Shown piece after piece: positions 22,701 through 31,700 of a DNA stretch of 64,000 bases (the stretch's first letter is position 1; the number at the start of each line of letters is the position of its first letter). Below the pieces are notes generated by a model. That model was not told the origin of the DNA, did not search any database, and was given only the letters and a program-made list of their open reading frames with translations. The stretch spans positions 30,388,663 to 30,452,662 of the forward strand of contig CM076943.1 of the NCBI GenBank assembly GCA_039566865.1. Direction: 5' to 3'. The translations under genes were made by a program, and so were the position numbers. This stretch comes from Aurelia coerulea (taxonomy: Eukaryota; Cnidaria; Scyphozoa; Semaeostomeae; Ulmaridae).

Positions 22701-25700
22701 TACCAAGCAAAATCCTAGACACCATAATGGCCCACAATCCATTGGTCTGTCCCATTTCTTGTGCAAATACAGAAATCAAACTGGAAGTGATCATCAAAAC
22801 CAATGAGCATATTAGCGGTTCCCTGTTAGGCCTGTAATGCATCCATCGTCCGAATATGACATCAGATAATGATGCACCAGCATAGAACGCACAATTCACC
22901 CATCCAAGAAATTTAGGACTGACGTTTTGATCAATCTGAAAGTAAAGATAGAATCAAGCTTTTGACGATTTATGAAATGAAGACTGAATTTTTGAATTCC
23001 TACAAGTGTTCTCTCTTGACTGGCAATAACTGTATCAATAACTCGTTCACTTCTGAAAATTCAAAAAATCCATGGAACTCAAAATTTGCATTTGAAGCTG
23101 TGATTGTACTCTTGGTTATATTTTCAATGTAAAATATTTTAGCATGATGGCCCCGTTAGCCGATATGACTGTCCTTCTTTGGACGGTCGCAAATGAACAC
23201 AATTAGAATAGCATAAGAATTTAATTTTTTCAAAAGCAAAAATTGAGGATTAAAGTTTAAAGTTGCTAGCTAGGCCCCATTTCAGAACTCCTGGCCTTTA
23301 AATAATGACTTTGCAAATTATTATCTCCGGTGTCTGGTGGACGACTTCTAAAGATTAACAAATTTAACTGTGCACTCAGAAATTCCTCAATGTCTACAGG
23401 ATGTCCCAAAAACAAAGCGCAACAGACTATGGTGCAAGCTGCTTCAAAGTAATAATGAAATGATAACTTTTATCTAAATCTGTAATGATTGGATTAAATT
23501 TTGATCTATTTTTCAGAATTCTTCGTGACTTGGTTGCAGAGTTAAAAATCAACAAACTTGAAATTTGCTACCAGGGCAAAACCAGAGCAATCAGCATTAA
23601 TGCAAAGTATAATGCAAAATTAAAAGCGTGGGAAGATCTGCAACTTCACAGGATTACGAACAAGCAAAACGTGATTACTAGGGAACTGTAACAAAGGGAT
23701 CTCTTGCTGATTCATGAGTTATCCAGTCTCAAGGAAGATCTCAGTGGTGTTCATTCATAATCGAAAGTATAAATAAACTGGCCTAGTCATCTTAGAAAAA
23801 GTAAAGAGCCATTATGGGCACACGAGAAGCACGGCCATGTCTGGACAGAAATCTTTAAGAAAGTTTCTGTTTAATGTTCAATTAACCTGTGCGTTAGCGT
23901 GTTTGTCAGCAATGCTCAGGAATTCCAGGGCTTGTCATGTTTTATAATTTGACATTACAATTCGCCATTGTTAGTGCAGCAGCTCTGATTTTGATCCAGG
24001 GGCAATTTTGAAGTTTGCTGATTTTTAACTTTACAACCAAGTCACCAAAAATACTGGACAGTATATCAAAATTTAATCTAATTATTGCAGATTTGAATAA
24101 AGATAATTGTTTGATAATGAGTATGCAACAGTTTGCATTAGAATTCTTCAAATCTGTTGCGTTTTTTTGGGACACCCGGAATCTTTTTCTCCCTTTGTCT
24201 AGTCAACTGGGATAACTTTTATTGGAGCTACAAGGTGGTAAATGCGTAAGAGTGACATTTCAAAACACTTTTACACATTTTTCTAAGCACCTAGTCGCTC
24301 AAAAAAAGTCATCAGTAAAAAGTCTTCCTTTGCATTGCCCAACATGCAAGATTTGAAACGCTCAATGTGATTAATTTCAATGTGATGTCCTCTGTGTTGT
24401 GTTGTGTGTTTTTTTGTTTATATAATCAATTAAAATATACAAACTCAACAAGTACATCTACTGTGCCTATCATGGCGGGAATAGACACTAGGTCATCGGA
24501 GTTCCCACCACGAAAGGCACTTACAATTCAAAAATTACAATATACTGAAAGAAAAAACAACAAACTAAAAGAAAAAGTTAATGTCTGTCTCAAATTTGAT
24601 GTCAGGCAATGACATCAAAACATTTTATAATTTGGGAGAAAATAGATGCAAGGCAGTTAACAGAGGGCCCCACGCGCGGACAAACAGCCGCCGCCCCTCG
24701 CCACACGTGCCACCCCCACCGGGATAACACATGAAACAAAAGGTCAGCAGCCGCCCATGCAGGATCCCATCCACCCACCACCCCGCACCCTAAGATAAAA
24801 ATTTACAGTGGTCTATCGCCTAACATCAAATGAGAGACAGAATTTTCTACAAAAACTACCAAAATCACTCAAAAGGATATTCGGGGGGGGGGGGGATGCT
24901 GCTTTGTTTACGCTTCAATTGAATCTCTTCGTTGCCTTGATGTAAGTAATTGTTGCTTCCATAATCATCCTATTTGTAATTAGGGTTAGGTCTGCATTTC
25001 CAAATAAGATTAAATGGCATAAGGATTGTGTGTCCAATCCAACTATATCTAACCCAGGAATATCTGATAAGCTGCCAAGAAGATCTCTTCGTGCTTCTTC
25101 GAAAAAATGGCAGTGCAGGAGGAAATGCTCACTATCTTCATCAGCAGTACCACACCGGCAGACAGGATTGTGTTTTCAAAAGAACAGACACGATAGATAT
25201 TCGGATATGTAATTAAATTTCCACGGGTGTATCACATGAGCGGCATTACTTTCATTTCGATGTCTGAATCCCTCCGATCAAGTAAAGAATAATACATTTA
25301 TGGATTAGACTTTAAGAGCTCTATTGTGGTCATGTGTTTTTCAACTTTCTGAAAGCTTTGTCAGATTAGCGTTAGAGTTCAAGCAAGAAGTGTTCTCGTC
25401 TAATTCCAACAAATACTTGAAAAAGTTGACTGCTCCATTGAAGCATTTCTTGCAATTCAATTTTCATTTATTTTATTCTTTATCAGACTTGGTTTTTTGC
25501 AACAAGTGATTGCAGCAAAAAGGGTTCGGATCAATTCATTCACTTATTGCTCGATCACTCCAGCCAACCTCGGACTCTGAGGCACAGATCGGAGCACTGT
25601 CAGAAGGTGGGTAAAGGTAACTCAAACAGATACGAAAGTCTGGGTTAACGAAAAAGATGACACTGTTAGCACTGCTCCATTTGAGAATCTTTGATTCTTG

Positions 25701-28700
25701 AATGTCCATATTTGAATAGCATAGTGAACCTTTATTGATATCATTGATATGATTAATGACCATCTTGCATGTAGACTATTCCTTTTATAAAGCAAAGAAG
25801 CATCACAAAATTTGGAATGCCTAAGTAACTATTTCAATTCAGTATGAAACATAAAAGCACAATATAGATATATTCATATACAATATTTCATCACCTTTCA
25901 CATTTGTCTGTTGGCAGAATTATGACTTTGTAATAAAATTTGTGAAACAATAGATGGATCTAAGATTTTACGATACCGAAGTAAAATGATTTTTTGTGTC
26001 CAGACAAGAAATAACATAATTTCAATATAATAACATAATTTCAATATGGCAATACTGGCAACATTCAACATGGATAATTTCACTGTTAACCCTATCTGGA
26101 GCAGGGGAGGGGGGGGGGGCGTTTTTCGCCCCTTACCAAATTTCCTCAAATATTTCCTCCGCTATTGTAGATATGGTGCTGCAACTCCTTGACTTTTGTT
26201 AAAATTTAATTAGCCATCCAACTTTAAAAATTTCATGGTCCATTGTTGCACCATGTGACCTACAGATGCCCTTATTTGGAGACTGGTTACAAAGAAAATC
26301 CGAAAATCCTCGCTAAATTCTTGCAAACAGCGCTAATAATAAAGTTATATACAAAATTTGATTGGTCTTGAAAACTACTTTGATTTGATATATAGTTTGT
26401 TTATATTTGCTGATATCAACAACTTTTGATATCCATGACGTCATTTATGTTTATGATGTCATAGTTTGAATGAATAGTGCAATATATCTCAAAACGTGCA
26501 GAAAACGGTCTCAGGTTCCTTACTACTAACTATTTTCACTAATTAGAAGTCTGAAAATAGAAAAACTTCACAATAGATATCTCAAATAGTCTATTCAATT
26601 GTTAATTGCTCTTAATTAGCAAAAGTTGCGCGTTAAATTGAAAATCTTCTGTGTAAAGATCTTCCTTTAATCTTACTTGCTAGTTTTGGCTAAAATTCTG
26701 CCTGTTATTTCATGTTAATCTGGACGGATTTTGCATTTTAAGCCAGTAGCTTAATTTTGACCATTTTCCCATCGTTTTGGTTGCTTAGCAACGACCCACG
26801 GGACCAATTTAACCTCTATTGTTGGTTTTGCAAAGCTAATTGTCCAAAGAACAATTGGTGTACGTTTCACTGCTATATCTGGTGTAGTTTTGGATAAAAA
26901 GAGGGGTGGGGGGAGGAACTATCAAAATTTCTACCCAGTCCATCCAAACAGGGTTAACATACTGAAAAATATACCTTTTGCATAAAAGGCCAAGTTGATG
27001 ATATGCAGATTCCAATGGCTATAAAAGACAAGTAAGATCAATCAGATTCAGGCAGCCATGTCATCTTTAGAAGGCTCACACACTAAAGCGGGGTGTCAGT
27101 TCTGCTAAGAAACAGTACTGCAAAGTTTAGCAGCAATACGGCCATACTTTAGCCACACAACTGCTGCAGTAGCTAATTTAAGAGAAAACAACAGTAAATG
27201 AATATTTGTATTGCTACCCGTACTTAGGTCTGTTTATTGTGCTGCTAAAATACAGCAAATTGGAGGTAATTAGCATATTTTGGACAAAATTACTCTTTAC
27301 TTATCGATCCAACTGTAGGTAACTGCTGGGTAATTGAAATTATAGCCATAGTACTGCTAAACTTATGGCCTTACTGTTTCATACAGGTTAGAATTTCATC
27401 ACAATCCCTGGCCTGAAAAAAATTGTAAACAGTGTTCTCTTCCCTTGTTGCAAGCTGTGAAAAAATCTCACATCATCAAAACCTCCCTTAGAAGATTACT
27501 GATCACCCAGTGGCAAGGAAAACTAGAATTATGGTCAAATTTTTGCACAGTTCTCAAAATCCAAACTAGAATGAAGACAATTTGTTTTCATCAATTATCT
27601 TAGGAGCTACAATCCTGGCCAAAAGAAGCTGGGACGCAGGCAAATTTCAGTGTCTTCATGATGTTTCCTAAAATATCGAGGAGAAAACATACGTTTAGAG
27701 TCTCCTAATCCCCCCTTCCCCCTACAAGTATTTTGGCCAAGATTGTAGAATAAGTAACGAATGAACTGCTTCAAGCAAGAAAAACACATTTTTCATAATT
27801 TGTTTTCCTCTTAAGAGGAAAATCATGCACGCGTTTTGAAGCTGAAACTTAGAACAAAATTCATTGAACTTTCAATTCCTCTTTGAAGGTAGTCTTCAAA
27901 ATAATTCCCTAGACCAATAATTAGTTGAAATATTGGTAAATGATTTGCATTGCAAGTTTCAGCAAATGTTAATTTGTTAGCTTAATGTCAAGTTCTATTA
28001 TCAGGAAGCTATTTTCCAATCAATGAGTGTAGTAGGTACTTGATAATTTTGTATCAAACATTTCTTCTTATATGCCGGGTGTCCCAAAAAAAGGTAACAG
28101 ATTTGTTTGGGGCTAGCGATAAGAATTTCAGTTGAATCGACCCCTGATAAGTTTAAAAGTACTCTTAGATAGTTAACTTGAAGATTGAAATCTTATTTGT
28201 TGATATTGGTGTATCAAGAGTTGGAATATTAATCTTGAAAGTCCAAATTTACCTCCTACTCCAAACCAGAGCTTTTGGGGTTTGGCCTAAGCTGTTAACT
28301 CACTGTGCTGTGGAATCTCCTCAATCATAGCCAAGTACAAACAAGCAACCTCGTGCTTAGGAACACATTTTAGTGGAAATCTGACTCTGAACTTTACAAT
28401 CAGATTCAAGAATTTAGCCCCGAAGAGACCCCTTGCTTGATTCTACAAAAACTTTAGAAAATCACACCTGCCTGAGAAAAGTTATTCATCTGCGAAATAA
28501 GTCCCGTAGGCTTTAACACGTATATGCCCAAGGGAACAAGCAATTGTATATGCCCAAGGGAACATGAAAAATGCTCATTCGTGCTTGGCTTGGTGTACTT
28601 TTGTAAATGTATTTTGACTGGAGAAAAATATTCCTTGGTGACTATATTCATTACTTTGTTTGTTAGTTTTCAGTTTTTTACGTTCTTTTCAAACCAGTAC

Positions 28701-31700
28701 CCAAAGGACCGATCCTTGTCCAAAAATGTCTTTGACTGAGGAGATTCCCATCCCCCTAACCAGCGCAATAGCAGTTTAGGCCAAAACCCAAAAGTTCTGG
28801 TTTTTAGATGGAGGTAAATTTGGCTTTTGAAATTAACATTTCAACTCTCGAACTCTCCAATATCAACAAACGAGGTATTAATCTTCAAGTTAACCATCGA
28901 AGAGTACTTCCAAACTTATTTGGGATCGATTCGACTTATACTCTCATCGCTAGTCCCCATCAAATCTGTTACCTTTTTGTGGGACACCCGGTATTTGTTT
29001 GACTTTTTTTATTTTACAGAATCCCAGCAATCGGCATTAAACCGGTTTCTTTTACAGTAATAACCAGCAGATACATTTATTAATAAGGTCACCACCAATC
29101 CAATTTCTTTCCATTGTTTTATCATCGATAAATTTCGATGATATGTGATAAGATTTCACAGCCTCTGCAGTAAACCGTTCAACTATCGTCGATTCAAAGT
29201 TTTCTTCTTGCAAACAACTTGGAAGGCTTGCATAAAACAAAAGGTTTTGCCTGGCTCTCCCATATGACAAAGCAAAATGATACCTTTGAGAATAGATTGC
29301 ACACTCCTAAGCCTGGCAAAACCTTATGTTTTATGCAACCTTTCCAAGGTGTTTGCAACACGAAAAACCCTGAATCGACGGTGGTTGAACGGTTTGCTGC
29401 AGAGGCTATGAAATCTTATCACATTTCATTGAAATTATCGATGATAAAATGATGAAGAGAAATTGGATTGGTGGTGACCTTACTGGCTGGTTATTACTGC
29501 AAAAGAGACTGATTTAATGCCGATTACTGGGATTGTGCTGCAGGTGAAGGTAGGCCAATTAGTTTTGTTGGTGGCAAATAGCTTTGATTCATCAAAGATT
29601 TTCGAAAATCACACAAACAAATATTTTAATGTTATTCCTGGATGTAATTCACGTCAAATGCGAACATTTGAGAGCTATATATCCTATTTGTAGCGTTCTT
29701 GAAACATTCTTGAACATAGGCCAATTGTTGAAGGAATGAATTTCGATGTAACGCTGATCCCTGATGAGATTTTAACCAAATGCAAAAAACAAATATGGAG
29801 TGGGGCCTGTAGAATCGATTCGTGGTAAAAAAAACCCCTGTATCTTTATTGGTAGAATATCCATTTTTGATATTTTCTATTTTAATGAAGGTACTTGAAA
29901 ATTTGTTGCAAAAACCTTATTTTCAATCATGTGATCGGAATATGATGATATTGTTCTAGACCAGTATGACCCTTTGGACCAATATGACCCTGGAGTCATA
30001 TTGGTCCAGACCAATATGACCCCCCGACCAGTATGACCACTGCTAGACCAGTATGACCACTGCTAGACCAGTATGACCACTGCTAGACCAGCCTCGCCCT
30101 CATATTTTTTCAAAATGGTGACTGGAGGAGCAACAATATATCATCTTACGTGCTTGCATGCCTCCAAATGAGGAGGATACGTTATACGTTATGTTACATT
30201 TCACTTGGAAAATAGATAAGAAACTGTTCAGCTTTGAATTTTTCCAATGTCATCCTTCAGAAAATTATCTCCAGGGCCATGCGAAGCATCCTAAGCTTAG
30301 GGGGGGGGATGACAATTCAAGAGGAACTCTTTTAGTTAGCTAAAGGAAACCAGGGGGAACTTCATTATTTGGTCATATGGGAGTGTGCGCTAGACTTATG
30401 ATGATGAGTTCCTTGTATCCCTGTGGTAAACCTTGCTCAACGGGAACTCATAATGAAACAATGAAAAAGCTGACCCTATTTTGCAAAGTCTCACTTTCAG
30501 ATTGCCTGCCAGAGAGCCCAAACATTTTGCGAAATATTTTTGTGAAACCTCCAAGGACTTGTCTTTGTGTTGTAATGCATTGAATTGAAGAACAATACCC
30601 TCTCACTTATTTCAGGACCTCTTGGATTGGTTTCCCCAGAGACATTCTAAAGTCCAAAGTCCACAGCAAGACTTAGCTCATTCTTTTCAAGTAGGGCTGA
30701 CGCGGACATAAAAGCAAAGCAATAAGTTCTAAAAATAAGTTTTCCCTGCTCCTGTAGGCGGACACAAGAAGAAATCTTCACCCTTCAACACTTTTAAATT
30801 GGTATTCTAGGAAGCTCAGAGTTTTGGCCTAAATAGGGTCAGCTTTATCAGAGTGATAATACGAGTTTCTGCTGATCGAAGCACCATCTTTAAGTCAAAG
30901 AGCACAGGGAAACAAGAAACTCATCGTCATAAGTCTATCATAATCCCAACCTCGTTCCCAGGCCCACCATTGTCTTCCTTAGGTCATCGATGTTGGAATC
31001 AGTACTGACGTAGGAAGCTGGCCCTAGGAACCAGGTTGTCATAATCCTCCCAATTAATAATAATCTAATAATGAGTGGCCAGTTTTCAAAGCTTTGCTGC
31101 TGGTGTTGTTTTTTTAAGTCTCTGTCCGCAATCCTGCTTCGTGACTGTTATTTCATTTTGTCGCCGAAATGAAGCACGCATGCACACGTTTTGCGTTTCC
31201 ATCATCGCGCATGCTCATGTCAGTTAGTTTCCAGGCCCTGTTGTCATGTGCTCGATAGCCTCGTATTGGGCATTTCTGATTGGACCAATATGACCCTCTA
31301 TGGACCAATATGACCAAAATTTTGTCGAGGGCTATATTGGTCCGGACCAATATGACTCCAGGGTCATATTGGTCCAATAGGTCATAATGGTCTGGAACAA
31401 TATCATTGGCTAATGAGCGTGAAATTGGAAGAGTTACATGTTTCACTATGCCCTATTGAATGATTTGACTTGCATGCTGCTAAATATGAAATGGGTAAAT
31501 TTGATGTCCTCCTGCTTTTAGTCTCAACTGGTCTCAGCAGGCCTCCTCCCTGAACAGCTTTTAAATAATGTTTTTTTCAGATCACAGGTAACAGGGAAAA
31601 ATTAGTATAAAAGTAAGAAGTACATCTATCTTTAATTTAGTGTTTACCAAATTTGCCAATTTTGTCTAGATCAGATTAGGCCAACCACGACAATGTTTGT

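Noticed and set aside
23485..24175. Similar short proteins on opposite strands (DLVAELKINKL versus DLVVKLKISKL)
   Set aside because: They are mirror translations of the two arms of one foldback, so similarity reflects the inverted repeat.
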